45,909 nt of DNA, taken from Collimonas fungivorans. Lineage in GTDB: Bacteria; Pseudomonadota; Gammaproteobacteria; Burkholderiales; Burkholderiaceae_D. The notes under the pieces are model-generated. The model saw only the letters and a program-made list of their open reading frames with translations. It was not told the DNA's origin and ran no database searches. Location: assembly GCF_028292705.1 (NCBI RefSeq), contig NZ_JAQGLV010000247.1:1-45909 (forward strand), in the 5' to 3' direction. Position numbers and translations under genes: made by a program. Positions 1 to 8,932 of this stretch are shown one piece after another (within the stretch, counting starts at the first letter, position 1; the number at the start of each line of letters is the position of its first letter).

Positions 1-904
<904 letters not shown>

Positions 905-1122
905 TTAGCTTTGCAATAAATAAATGGAAGTTGATATCGAAGCCTGATGCGAAATTACAATAAACTCAAACTCCAGGCTCGCATCGTGCCGACAGACTTG
1001 TCGAGATGCTTCGGATTCAGGTGGGCGCTGTCAATACTCAACTGCGCGAAAAAGAACCGTTCGCTCTTTTCACCCTTTACCATACCAAGTCTTTGACGAC
1101 AAGGAAGCAGCTGATCCTATGA

Positions 1123-2070
1123 GCGATCGTCGAACGCGGCAAGGCGCTGTCGTCGCTGGCTATCGAAGATGCCACGGACTACCGTAGCTTCCTGCGCAAG
1201 CCAATGCCGCGCGAGCGCTGGGTTGGTCCGCCGCGGACGAGGTCATCGCCGGAGTGGAGGCCGTTCGTCCGCGGCCTGTCGGCCCGCTCGACCGCCCATA
1301 TGCTGTCGATACTCGGCGCATTGTTTCGCTGGTTAATTCAACAGCGCTACGTACTGGCCAACCCGTTCGTCGGCCTCAAGGTGCGCGGCAGCAAGCGCAC
1401 GACGACGCTGGAGACTTCTCACGCCTTCACCGAAGGCGAATGGCTGCTGATTCGCGCCATCGCCAACGGGCTCGAATGGTCGTATCGCTGGGAGGTGTCC
1501 GCTACTCGGCGATTGTGTTTCATGCTCGATTTCGGGTATGGGACTGGATTGCGCATCAGCGAGCTGGTCCATGCCACCCTACGAAACATCGAAGTCGATG
1601 TCGTCGGCGATCACTGGCTGCATGTCATTGGGAAAGGCGGCAAGACCGGCAAGGTGACTTTGCCACCGCTGGCGCGTACGGCGCTAGACCGTTATCTGTT
1701 GGAGCGCGGCCTGCCAGTCAGCCGGACGCACTGGAATCCGGCAACGCCGTTGATCGAAAGTCTGGACGGGAGCGATGCCGGCATCACAGCGGCGCGCTTG
1801 TGGGAGATAAAGCGCAGGTTCTTTGCCTTGGCGGCGGACACCATCGCTGGAGATCATCCGGCGGCGGCCGAAAAATTGCTGCATGCAACACCCCATTGGA
1901 TGCACCACACCCATGTAACACATGCCTTGGAACGAGGCGCGGAACTGACGGCTGTTCGCGACAACCTGCGCCACGCTTCGATGTCGACAACACCGATTTA
2001 CCTGCACACTGACGAAACCAAGCGGGCTCGACAATTCGGTAAGGCGTCTGGGATTGATACCAACTTCTAG
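1123..2070 (+). pseudogene. Degenerate tyrosine recombinase (phage integrase), N-terminus lost
   Basis: The longest open frame begins at the ATG at 1204 (288 residues). The family-like reading extends upstream (AIVERGKALSS) to an in-frame TGA at 1120-1122, where a Trp codon is expected; before that the similarity fades. The catalytic domain is recognisable: Arg I in GTGLRISEL, the beta-hairpin Lys in GKGGKTGK, HWMHHTH for the HxxR box, and the nucleophile Tyr in IYLHTDE. In the HxxR box the second catalytic Arg is His (residue 234, CAC at 1903-1905), one G-to-A change from CGC. Loss of Arg II normally abolishes cleavage. I read this as an inactive remnant, either of the integrase of this prophage or of an older element at its edge. 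Confidence 0.75.
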
Positions 2071-2373
2071 ATTACAGAGAATTATCAAAATGGCACCATG
2101 TTACCTGTAATGATGGCTTTACGCTCAGAATAGGCTATATGGCGTCAATTCACGCTCAATGGTAAATCTGGTTATAAAAAAAATCTTTATTATTTTTAGG
2201 CTTATTGTCCAAAATTGTACGAATCCCTACGGTCACCCGTTTTCATGGCAAGGTAACAATATCAGAACGTTGAAAAGGCCGCACAGGACAGCTTTAATCG
2301 AAGCTGGCGCTGGCGCAAAAACACAGCGGCCCTTGGCATAGTTGCCCCTGCAATCTGTTGCGTCCAACAGTCA
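2071..2373. other. Intergenic junction between recombinase remnant and phage lysis genes
   Basis: There is no gene I can support in these 303 bases. The stretch is A/T-rich around 2160-2205. GAATCCCTACGGTCACCC near 2220-2237 resembles the 3' part of a tRNA (T-loop-like, then acceptor-like sequence) but has no matching tRNA body. Such fragments are typical att cores of integrase-linked elements, so this could mark a prophage boundary. The evidence is sequence flavour only. Confidence 0.25.
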
Positions 2374-2898
2374 TTAAAACTGTTTGATCGCATTTGTGGC
2401 CGTTTGTAGATGTGCATAATACTCGCGCAGCCCTAACGCCAATTCTCGCCAGGCGTGACAACTGGTTGCGTTGCCGGCGTCGACGGCAGCGACCTGAGCA
2501 AGCGAAATTCCGGCGGGTTCTCGGTCAGAGTCGGTGGCAGGTCCGGGATCATCACCTGCCCAGGCGGCGTCGTACAAGCGCACAAAGCCGGTATTAACAG
2601 CAAAGCGAGCGTTATCTGCCTGTGTAATATAGATCGGCACTTGCTTTTCAACGATTTCTCCCTTGACGTAAATGGTCTTGATGCGATCAACGTACTTGAT
2701 CTGTGTCTGCGCGACGACGACCCGCTGTGCTTTGGCGATTTTGTTTGAACGCTCGGCCTGTTGATTAACGTAGGCAATGTGTTTTTCACCCTCGCCCTGC
2801 TTGCCTTTGTTGTAGCAGATCGTCCCGAACACAGCAGCAGCCGAAGCGAGGGCCAGCCAACGCGCCCACCGTGGCAACACCTCTTTCAATAGGCTCAT
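2374..2898 (-). CDS. Rz-like inner-membrane spanin
   Basis: The 174-residue protein starts at the ATG at 2898, whose ATGA overlaps the TGA of the endolysin gene, with a G-rich ribosome site just upstream. A longer start at 2922 is possible but lies inside the endolysin. An N-terminal anchor (about residues 10-27, WLALASAAAVFGTICY) is followed by a long charged, probably helical periplasmic region, the layout of i-spanins. A second reading frame inside it encodes a lipoprotein, the classic nested Rz/Rz1 arrangement. It is the last gene of the lysis cassette. The i-spanin pairs with the o-spanin to fuse inner and outer membranes at the end of lysis. Confidence 0.75.
   Translation of the reverse strand: MSLLKEVLPRWARWLALASAAAVFGTICYNKGKQGEGEKHIAYVNQQAERSNKIAKAQRVVVAQTQIKYVDRIKTIYVKGEIVEKQVPIYITQADNARFAVNTGFVRLYDAAWAGDDPGPATDSDREPAGISLAQVAAVDAGNATSCHAWRELALGLREYYAHLQTATNAIKQF
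2433..2651 (-). CDS. Rz1-like outer-membrane spanin lipoprotein, nested in Rz
   Basis: This is an out-of-frame ORF wholly inside the Rz gene. The best start is a TTG at 2651, preceded by a strong GGGAG ribosome site six bases upstream, giving 72 residues. The product begins with a short basic signal, then a hydrophobic stretch ending in LIPALCAC, where LCAC is an acceptable lipobox, then a Pro-rich mature part (TTPPGQV, PDLPPTL). Small size, lipobox and Pro-richness are the hallmarks of o-spanins. An ATG at 2789 in the same frame would add a basic, unlikely N-terminus. Confidence 0.7.
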   Translation of the reverse strand: MKSKCRSILHRQITLALLLIPALCACTTPPGQVMIPDLPPTLTENPPEFRLLRSLPSTPATQPVVTPGENWR

Positions 2899-3551
2899 AC
2901 GACCCCCAAGGAACTTTTGCATGCCACCCAGCGCGCGCGCCGCGCAGCCAAGCTTTCTGCTGTGATGCCGGCGCCATTAATCCGTGTCGACAGTCCATCA
3001 AAATCGCCCCTATCGGCATAGGCATTGCCACCAATCGAGTGCCAGAACCATCCTGCCGAGCGGGCCGCAAGTGCCCTGTCTGTGGAAAGCCGCTGCGGGA
3101 CAGCAACGCAATCAACACAAAGTGCAGTCGAACATGCTGCATAGTTATCGCGAAACGTAATTTGCTTCAGGCCGCTGCCCCGGTAGCGCCAACCATCGCC
3201 GGAAGCGACATCGCCATTTCCGTAGCGATTAGCGTAGACGATGTTGGCGATCCGGATCTGGCGTTCCAGCGGTACGATCTTTTCTCCTGGCTGGCGACCA
3301 AACCCAACTGCATAAGCGGCAATACGCTTGCCAAAGGTGGCAATCAGCCCTTGCGCCGAATAATCAAACGACTCGGATAAGCGAGACAGCCCTGCACTTT
3401 CATGGCCGATTTGCGCAATGAAAGCCGCACACCTTGCCGGCGTGCCGATGCCGAACTCACTCATAGCCGCGTTGATCGGGATCGCCCAATCCGCAGCACG
3501 CGCAGTAGGAATCAGCAAAGCCGTTGAGAGCTGGGAGGCGGACAGATTCAT
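2895..3551 (-). CDS. GH19 chitinase-type endolysin
   Basis: The 218-residue protein starts at the ATG at 3551, overlapping the stop of the preceding holin-like gene by ATGA. It matches glycoside hydrolase family 19 endolysins: the catalytic Glu in GHESAG near residue 50, the core motif GSGLKQIT with its aromatic follow-up, and the C-terminal WFWHSIGGN stretch. GH19 phage lysozymes cut the glycan strands of peptidoglycan. No signal peptide is seen, so it should need a holin for export. The neighbours (two small membrane proteins before it, spanins after) complete a normal lysis cassette. Confidence 0.85.
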   Translation of the reverse strand: MNLSASQLSTALLIPTARAADWAIPINAAMSEFGIGTPARCAAFIAQIGHESAGLSRLSESFDYSAQGLIATFGKRIAAYAVGFGRQPGEKIVPLERQIRIANIVYANRYGNGDVASGDGWRYRGSGLKQITFRDNYAACSTALCVDCVAVPQRLSTDRALAARSAGWFWHSIGGNAYADRGDFDGLSTRINGAGITAESLAARRARWVACKSSLGVV

Positions 3552-3814
3552 CGTTTCCCCAGGCAGTTGCACTGATACCAGCGCCGCCAAAACCATACGG
3601 CCAGAACAGCGACCGCCACATTCGATACCACCTCAGATTGCTCGCTCCAGAAACCAAAGGTATCTGGCCGCACGATGTTCACGAACGACGTAATCGCGAC
3701 CAGGGACAGCGCGACCGTACCGAACACCTTGGTTTCGAGTTGCGTGTTTAGTACCGCCCACAAGCAAAACACCAGCAGCACCAAGTTAGCCAGCATATTA
3801 ATTAGTTGAATCAT
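3548..3814 (-). CDS. Small three-helix membrane protein, putative holin
   Basis: The 88-residue protein starts at the ATG at 3814 (MIQLINML), behind GGGAG; it overlaps the end of the upstream gene by 17 bases and the endolysin start by four. Three hydrophobic segments (about residues 7-24, 32-50 and 63-80) and a basic C-terminus (WRRWYQCNCLGKR) fit a class I holin. The role is inferred from topology and from its place immediately before the endolysin. Confidence 0.6.
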   Translation of the reverse strand: MIQLINMLANLVLLVFCLWAVLNTQLETKVFGTVALSLVAITSFVNIVRPDTFGFWSEQSEVVSNVAVAVLAVWFWRRWYQCNCLGKR

Positions 3815-4157
3815 TTTTAGCTCCCAGATACCGGCGCTTGAGCGTGCCGATGATGTCCGCTTCGTTGATTTCCTTAAACATCTCGCGTGCTGTCGCCAGC
3901 GCAAATAAACCAACCAGAAATTCGATACCGGAATGAGTTCGCGCACCGGTAATCGCGAACCAATCGATCAGGATCGGCGCAATGTAGACTGCGCATGCCA
4001 GGCCGGCGGCGAAACTGGAAAGCTTCTGCCACCAGTTCAAGCCGTCGCCCAGAAATTTCAGAGCGACCGCCGATCCGACTGCCCCCGGCAATAGTGGTAA
4101 AACGTATTTCGTGATTCCCAGCCATACTGCCGCTAGCGTGCTTGTTGGTTCTGCCAT
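3798..4157 (-). CDS. Second holin-like membrane protein
   Basis: The 119-residue protein starts at the ATG at 4157 (MAEPTST), behind a GGGAAGAGGG stretch; an upstream ATG at 4169 has no ribosome site. It has hydrophobic segments around residues 10-30, 45-65 and 75-95 and a charged C-terminal tail (EINEADIIGTLKRRYLG). The pattern resembles small phage holins or holin-associated proteins. It lies directly before the other membrane protein, so one may be the holin and the other an antiholin or accessory; sequence alone does not say which. Confidence 0.5.
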   Translation of the reverse strand: MAEPTSTLAAVWLGITKYVLPLLPGAVGSAVALKFLGDGLNWWQKLSSFAAGLACAVYIAPILIDWFAITGARTHSGIEFLVGLFALATAREMFKEINEADIIGTLKRRYLGAKNDSTN

Positions 4158-4203
4158 CCCTCTTCCCATCAATGATCTGCGTCGGCAGGAACACCACATT
4201 GCC

Positions 4204-4455
4204 CTATCGACTAATTACCTTACCTAGTGACCCTATCGCCTTGATAACCCCATCCAGGCGCCCTACTAAAGCAAGCTGCACCTTTTGCTCCAGCTCCCGA
4301 TTCTTCACCCAGGTATCAAACGTTTTAGATTCCAGAAAGTCCCTCGCATCCGAGATCCCCATACGCATCGCCTCTGGATACGAGGTGCTTGAATATAAAC
4401 TCAAGCTAACCGCCATGTTGCGCAGGTTTTCCAGTAACTCTTTTCGCGAACTCAC
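4204..4455 (-). CDS. Small phage protein of unknown function
   Basis: This frame ends at 4204 and overlaps the C-terminus of the preceding gene. The start is uncertain: a GTG at 4455 gives 83 residues and an ATG at 4416 gives 70; neither has a convincing ribosome site, while the full open frame reaches 4557. The product is helical and charged (SSRKELLENLRNMAVS, VKNRELEQKVQLALVGRL) with no membrane segment and no motif I recognise. It sits between a tail-module gene and the holin genes. Confidence 0.4.
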   Translation of the reverse strand: MSSRKELLENLRNMAVSLSLYSSTSYPEAMRMGISDARDFLESKTFDTWVKNRELEQKVQLALVGRLDGVIKAIGSLGKVISR

Positions 4456-5206
4456 TGACGCAGGCTGAAACTGGAAATCGGGCCGGAGGCAACGACTCTG
4501 CCTCCGATCCCTCATGTGGTAATGCCACGAATCCCTCATCCATTTCGACCGTCTCAAAGAAGTGCATCAGCAGCTTGTTTCCACGGTGGCGCATGGCATA
4601 TAGCCCCAAAAATTCCGATTCCGGATATTCACTGATCACCTGCATGCGGTTTTTCAGCCACTCCAGGTAGTTCAGGGAATCCGACGCTGGATCCGGGGTC
4701 AGCTCGCCCACCCGTAAAAGCTGCGCAGCCATGACGCCCAGCATCCAATGCAACTGGCCGGCCACCTTTGGAATATGGCCGTGCAATTGTTCAATGGCTT
4801 CCGCCATTGCGCCCGTCACGGGTGATATCTGCCATTCGTCGCCGCCATGGCTACCCAGGGCGATGGGGAAGTCCGGTGTGTCTCGACTGACATTCAAGTA
4901 GTCCATGTAATGGCCGTCGCCCAGCATGAAATTGGCGCCGCCGCCCTCTTCTCCTGTGGTGTGGGCCAGGTAGTGGCCGACAACCAACATGCGCTCCTGC
5001 ACCGTCCAGTTTTTCGGGTCGGTGACATGGCGCTCCGTCGGCGCATCGGCCGACTCGATGACCATCTGCAGGAAAGTCGTGGTCGATTCTTCAAAACGCT
5101 CGGACGGCACGGCAACCAGCGCGCCGGCATTCACAATGGAGAGCTCGCGCAGTTTGACCGCGAGGCGGCGAGTTCTGAGGGGGGAGAAAGCAATCATAAA
5201 ATTCAA
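4406..5206 (-). CDS. Phage tail-module protein of unknown function
   Basis: A 266-residue soluble protein with the ATG at 5206, ten bases after the previous gene ends. It contains Gly/His-rich stretches (TTGEEGGGANFMLGDGHYMD, LGSHGGDEW) and a helical second half. I do not recognise the family. The position, after the capsid/sheath block and before lysis, suggests a structural or assembly role in the tail or baseplate, but this is context only. Confidence 0.5.
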   Translation of the reverse strand: MNFMIAFSPLRTRRLAVKLRELSIVNAGALVAVPSERFEESTTTFLQMVIESADAPTERHVTDPKNWTVQERMLVVGHYLAHTTGEEGGGANFMLGDGHYMDYLNVSRDTPDFPIALGSHGGDEWQISPVTGAMAEAIEQLHGHIPKVAGQLHWMLGVMAAQLLRVGELTPDPASDSLNYLEWLKNRMQVISEYPESEFLGLYAMRHRGNKLLMHFFETVEMDEGFVALPHEGSEAESLPPARFPVSACVSEFAKRVTGKPAQHGG

Positions 5207-5216
5207 TATTCCTTAC

Positions 5217-6050
5217 TTAATTGGATGAATAGGAACTCGGCGCCATGATTTTCTTCAGGTCGTCGCGATCCAGCGCGGTCAGGGTCGCCAGCGTCAAGGG
5301 AATGGTGATTTCCGTGTAATAACCGTCTTGGTCAATAGGGGCGTCAATCGGCTCGCCGATCGTCTCGATCACCATCGGCGCCAAGGTCCGCTGCTTATAC
5401 TGAAAACCGATTAGCTGGGGCGCAACGGACGGGAACATGCTGTTGATCGCCCCGTCGATGCCATCGCCACCGCCGGCGGCGCGCGCAACCAGGCTATCGC
5501 CACTGAGTTTCTGTGGCAGCGCCCAGGCCCATAGCTGCTGCAGCGGTGCTGCCACCTCCCTTTTGGGATCGCTAAACGCGCGAAACACCAGTGACACATT
5601 GATTTTAATAGGTGGCATCCCAGTAAAAATCTGTGTCGAGTTCAATTTGGTGATGCCGGTGCGGCCTTCAAATTTCTTAATATTGCGCTCGATTGCACCG
5701 ACATCGGCACTACCGGGTCCCGACTTCGAGTTCCGTCCGAAGAAGGAGTAAAAATCATTCATTCCGGGTAGTAACGCCCCTGACTGCAACATGGCAATCA
5801 AAGCCGGCGCTTTGCTATCAGGGCTGCTTTGCTCGAACGGGGATTGCCAATTCAAGGTCGCTTCCATATTGCCGCCGGCGGTCACCGGTGCATGCACCTC
5901 GATTTGTTCCTGCCCTTCCCGCAGCCCCTTGTTGTCAACCGGATAAATCTTGGCGATCAAATGCTCGGAGAGTCCTAGCCACTGGGAACCGAGGATTTGT
6001 TGGTCTGCCGTCGTACCATGCCCTGGTGCTGCCATATTTCTGCCTGACAT
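5217..6050 (-). CDS. Putative tail or baseplate protein (tube-junction-like)
   Basis: The open frame gives 277 residues from the ATG at 6050, but a hairpin terminator lies only seven bases upstream. The ATG at 6035 (MAAPGHG, preceded by AGG) may be the real start. The protein has Gly/Pro-rich loops (GALLPGMNDFYSFFGRNS), then a beta-rich core (KFEGRTGITKLNSTQIFTG, IKINVSLVFRAFSDP) and a conserved-looking TEITIPLTLATLTALDRDD end. The style recalls baseplate proteins that cap or initiate the tail tube, but I cannot name a family. It is the first gene after the terminator and may depend on read-through from the capsid operon. Confidence 0.45.
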   Translation of the reverse strand: MSGRNMAAPGHGTTADQQILGSQWLGLSEHLIAKIYPVDNKGLREGQEQIEVHAPVTAGGNMEATLNWQSPFEQSSPDSKAPALIAMLQSGALLPGMNDFYSFFGRNSKSGPGSADVGAIERNIKKFEGRTGITKLNSTQIFTGMPPIKINVSLVFRAFSDPKREVAAPLQQLWAWALPQKLSGDSLVARAAGGGDGIDGAINSMFPSVAPQLIGFQYKQRTLAPMVIETIGEPIDAPIDQDGYYTEITIPLTLATLTALDRDDLKKIMAPSSYSSN

Positions 6051-6085
6051 AAAATTGCGGGCAGCCGATTCACCTGGCTGCCCGC
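6051..6085 (-). terminator. Perfect 10-bp hairpin, intrinsic terminator or attenuator
   Basis: GCGGGCAGCC (6057-6066) and GGCTGCCCGC (6076-6085) pair perfectly around a 9-base loop. Read on the minus strand the stem is followed by AATTTT, a short T run. It lies between the stop of the EF-hand protein (6118) and the next ATG (6050), so it should reduce transcription from capsid/sheath into the tail and lysis genes. Confidence 0.65.
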
Positions 6086-6117
6086 TGTATTGAAGTGTTA
6101 ATTCAAGTTGAGAACGA

Positions 6118-6819
6118 TTACTTGCTCAAGCCCATCTTTCGGTTGAGCCGCATTGACTTCATGCGGCGCATGGTGGCGCTGGCCGTGTGCGCCTTCATCT
6201 GCGCCTTGCGAATGCTGACTTTCTGCTTGGCGGTCAGGCGAACGCGGCCCGAGATACGCTTGTTGATCCGCACTTTCTTCCCCTTGCGAATTACCATGCG
6301 CTTCTTGTAGGTGGCGTCCAGCACCGCGTCGCTGCCCTCGTCGCCAAATACAAAATTGTCGATATCGGCGCTGGACGCATCATCGCCATCCGGCATGCTA
6401 GCGGCCAGAAGATCCCGGATCCGGTCAGCGGCTGCTTCGTCCCAATCGTTGAGGAGCTTGCTGCAATCCTCATCCGAGACACCCTTCTCGGCCAGGTAGT
6501 CCCAGGCGAATTCCAATGCCGTCTCCAGCACGTCGGCCTCGTCGTCGCTCAGCTCACCGTCTTTGTTCGCGTCCACCAGGCCAACCATATTCGCCAGGAG
6601 GCGATCAGCCAAGGTTTCGTCTTCATCCAGATCATCGGTTTCAACCCACTCCTGGATGGTTGATGCGACGCCCAGTGCGATATGTGTCGCGGCGTAGTCC
6701 GCCGCGGCATTGCCGCCTTCGTCATCTGACGCTGAATCCAGTATCGTCTGCCGGCCTTTGTGCGCAACATCCTTGCCAAACAAGGTATTGCGGATCGCTG
6801 TTGCAGCTAAATGACTCAT
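6118..6819 (-). CDS. EF-hand, acidic/basic bipartite phage protein
   Basis: The 233-residue protein starts at the ATG at 6819, behind GGAAG; an upstream in-frame start at 6897 would overlap the sheath gene. Residues ~20-165 are strongly acidic and include a textbook calcium-binding loop, DANKDGELSDDE, with Asp/Asn/Asp/Gly/Glu in the ligand positions. The last ~60 residues are strongly basic (KKRMVIRKGKKVRINKR, MRRMKSMRLNRKMG). The split charge suggests a protein that holds another component or DNA through its tail while the acidic part binds calcium; this is inference. It follows the sheath gene and precedes a terminator. I do not recognise a named family. Confidence 0.6.
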   Translation of the reverse strand: MSHLAATAIRNTLFGKDVAHKGRQTILDSASDDEGGNAAADYAATHIALGVASTIQEWVETDDLDEDETLADRLLANMVGLVDANKDGELSDDEADVLETALEFAWDYLAEKGVSDEDCSKLLNDWDEAAADRIRDLLAASMPDGDDASSADIDNFVFGDEGSDAVLDATYKKRMVIRKGKKVRINKRISGRVRLTAKQKVSIRKAQMKAHTASATMRRMKSMRLNRKMGLSK

Positions 6820-6847
6820 CTTCTTCCTTTCATTTTGTAAAGCCCGA

Positions 6848-8467
6848 TTAGCGGGAAAGTGTTTGGGTAACGAACGTTTGGCGATTGGTGCCGTCATATT
6901 TCAAGGAATAGGACACGTCCATGCGATCCGCCGGCCGCAGCGCATTGGGTTGCACCACGTACTGAAACGCTTCCCCGTCCATCTCGGCGCTGGGCACAAT
7001 CCATTTCGCCGTTTTGGCGTCCTTGAACAGCTTTTTGAGGAAGGCATCAGTCTTTTTGACGGACACTTCCATGGGGAGCTGCAATGCCTCTTTGGCAAAG
7101 CGCGTGACCCAGTCATCAATCGCGCTGGACATATCAGCCACTGAGATCAGCTTTTTCATGGAGACCGCCGTTTTAGCGCAAGTCAAGGAGTCGCTGAATA
7201 CGTATTTGCCGCCGCCGTTGTATTTGGCGTAGATCACCGGATTGATCTTGGCATCAGCCAGATCGCTCAAGTCGTCGTCAGGCGTATGGATCTGCACAAT
7301 ACTCGTTCTATCCAGCGGCCAATTTTTACCGGCAATCGGATAGTTTTTTGGCGCAAAGCCATTGGCATCCGTTTGGGCATTGCGCAAGCAGCGCCGTGCC
7401 ACGTTGTACGCCGAGGTGCCAAGCACCACTTTGCCATTCAAGCCCAGCGGGTCGTCAGACTTCAAGGGCGCCCAGTACGCCTGGCAGTAATGAGAATCGA
7501 AATTCAATTGCGCCATGAAGGCAATGGCCGCTTCTGGCGACAGCGTGCCTGGCACGTCCCAAGCAAACTGCCGATTGGTGTCATAGGCCAGCTGGGCCAA
7601 GGCAGATAGCAGCGCCGACGCGTGCGAACCGCCACTGACGATATAGGCGTAGTCGTGCTCCGTCTTCTGCAGCAAATCCCGCGCGCGCGCAAAGTCCGCT
7701 ACACCGTAGGCGGTGCTGCCCTCGGTAAAATAGGCCATCACCGGAGAGATGGCGAACTTGGGCCGACCATTAGTATCTCGCCCGTAGGCATTCGAGGTCG
7801 GCGCAATCTGGGCGCCACCGCCCACCAGCACCTCAACGTTATCAGTCGTGCGCTCCACTACATCGGGCAAATAGGCGCTTTGCTGATAATCGTCCAGGGC
7901 GTCCGGATTGAGCGAACCCACAAATTCGTACAGCGCATTGCGGTCTTTGTCGCGCAATCGCAGTGTCACCAGGCGATTAGCGACGGGTGCGCCATTCTCC
8001 GTCACCGGGTCGGCGTGCAGCTCGACCACCACACCGTCGTTGTAACATTCAAGATGCTTTATCGATAACAAAAATGGCTTTTCGGTCGGTACGGCAGTAG
8101 CTACACTGAAAACAAGATCCGTCGCCGGCACTTCCGGCTGGGTCACGATGATGGTCGACAGCACGGCGGTACTGGTCGTCAGGCGCTGCACCACCGCTGA
8201 GGCTGCGCCCTTTTGCAAGGCTTCATAGACGTGGATATGCGCCTCATTGAGCGCCGATGCGCGCAACGACTCGCCGCGGCCGAGCTTCTTTTGGAAATTG
8301 CCGCGATTGACCCGGAACGGCTTGTCGATACGCCCGCGGGTGGCGCGCATGACGATGCCGAACACCTGATCGGAATTATCCGGCGCGTAGCCATCGGTCA
8401 TATCCCGCAAAGGATTCAATTGCACGCCCGATTGAGAGCCAAGCTGCCGGTTAAAAGCAGTAGACAT
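6848..8467 (-). CDS. Contractile tail sheath protein
   Basis: A 539-residue protein with the ATG at 8467. The N-terminal stretch GIVMRATRGRIDKPFRV followed by NFQKKLG matches the opening of phage sheath proteins (usually 'G..G.a.RG..d.P..v.s...f...fG'). The central region is alpha/beta, and the C-terminus ends in an extended strand (SLKYDGTNRQTFVTQTLSR), as expected for the arm exchanged between neighbouring sheath subunits. Size, and position two genes from the capsid gene as with gp22/gp23 of P1, agree. It would form the contractile outer cylinder of the tail. Confidence 0.75.
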   Translation of the reverse strand: MSTAFNRQLGSQSGVQLNPLRDMTDGYAPDNSDQVFGIVMRATRGRIDKPFRVNRGNFQKKLGRGESLRASALNEAHIHVYEALQKGAASAVVQRLTTSTAVLSTIIVTQPEVPATDLVFSVATAVPTEKPFLLSIKHLECYNDGVVVELHADPVTENGAPVANRLVTLRLRDKDRNALYEFVGSLNPDALDDYQQSAYLPDVVERTTDNVEVLVGGGAQIAPTSNAYGRDTNGRPKFAISPVMAYFTEGSTAYGVADFARARDLLQKTEHDYAYIVSGGSHASALLSALAQLAYDTNRQFAWDVPGTLSPEAAIAFMAQLNFDSHYCQAYWAPLKSDDPLGLNGKVVLGTSAYNVARRCLRNAQTDANGFAPKNYPIAGKNWPLDRTSIVQIHTPDDDLSDLADAKINPVIYAKYNGGGKYVFSDSLTCAKTAVSMKKLISVADMSSAIDDWVTRFAKEALQLPMEVSVKKTDAFLKKLFKDAKTAKWIVPSAEMDGEAFQYVVQPNALRPADRMDVSYSLKYDGTNRQTFVTQTLSR

Positions 8468-8476
8468 AGAAGATCC

Positions 8477-8905
8477 TTATTTTTTGTCGGTATTGGCCGC
8501 GTCGTCCGCTGGCATGTCCGCCGGCGACTTCGATTCAGCACCGGCCTTTTTCTGGCCTTTGCCGGCGGCGGGAGCCTTGGCGGCCACCTCTTCAGGTTGA
8601 GCGTCGTCCAACGCATCCAGTGCCATCGCATCAGCCCATTGGTTCAGTTCCGACAAGGAATCCACATCCGACGCAAAGCGCGTCAGCTGGGCGTGATCCT
8701 TGAACGTCACATCGATCTGGTTGTCTGGCGCGCTGAAGTTCGGCTTCAGCTCGGCTCGGATATCCGGAAACACCAGGTAGCGCGGTGTGTGATTCGTAAG
8801 TCGCAAGTCGAGAGGAAACTCGGATTTCCCGAATGCCTCTTCAACCAATGTATTGACGCTCTTCCCCGTCAGGGAAGAAGCGCCCAAATGTAATGTGCTT
8901 GCCAT
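8477..8905 (-). CDS. Small protein between capsid and sheath genes, unknown function
   Basis: A 142-residue protein with the ATG at 8905, behind GGAG nine bases upstream. The first ~105 residues look like a compact domain (FPLDLRLTNHTPRYLVFPD); the last ~40 are Ala/Lys/Asp-rich low complexity (EEVAAKAPAAGKGQKKAG). The position between the major capsid and sheath genes suggests a head decoration, head-completion or tail protein. I do not recognise a family. Confidence 0.5.
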   Translation of the reverse strand: MASTLHLGASSLTGKSVNTLVEEAFGKSEFPLDLRLTNHTPRYLVFPDIRAELKPNFSAPDNQIDVTFKDHAQLTRFASDVDSLSELNQWADAMALDALDDAQPEEVAAKAPAAGKGQKKAGAESKSPADMPADDAANTDKK

Positions 8906-8932
8906 TTGTGCAGCTCCTTCGGTGTGGATGAA

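Noticed and set aside
4426-4435. GTTTTCCAGT, a match to the late-promoter element
   Set aside because: It lies inside coding sequence at the overlap of two genes with no gap before the next gene and no following -10 box, so chance is likely. The match at 23761-23770 inside the DarB-like gene is rejected for the same reason.
8213-8893. Plus-strand open frame of 226 codons
   Set aside because: It is antisense to the sheath and the small protein before it; composition is that of a shadow frame.
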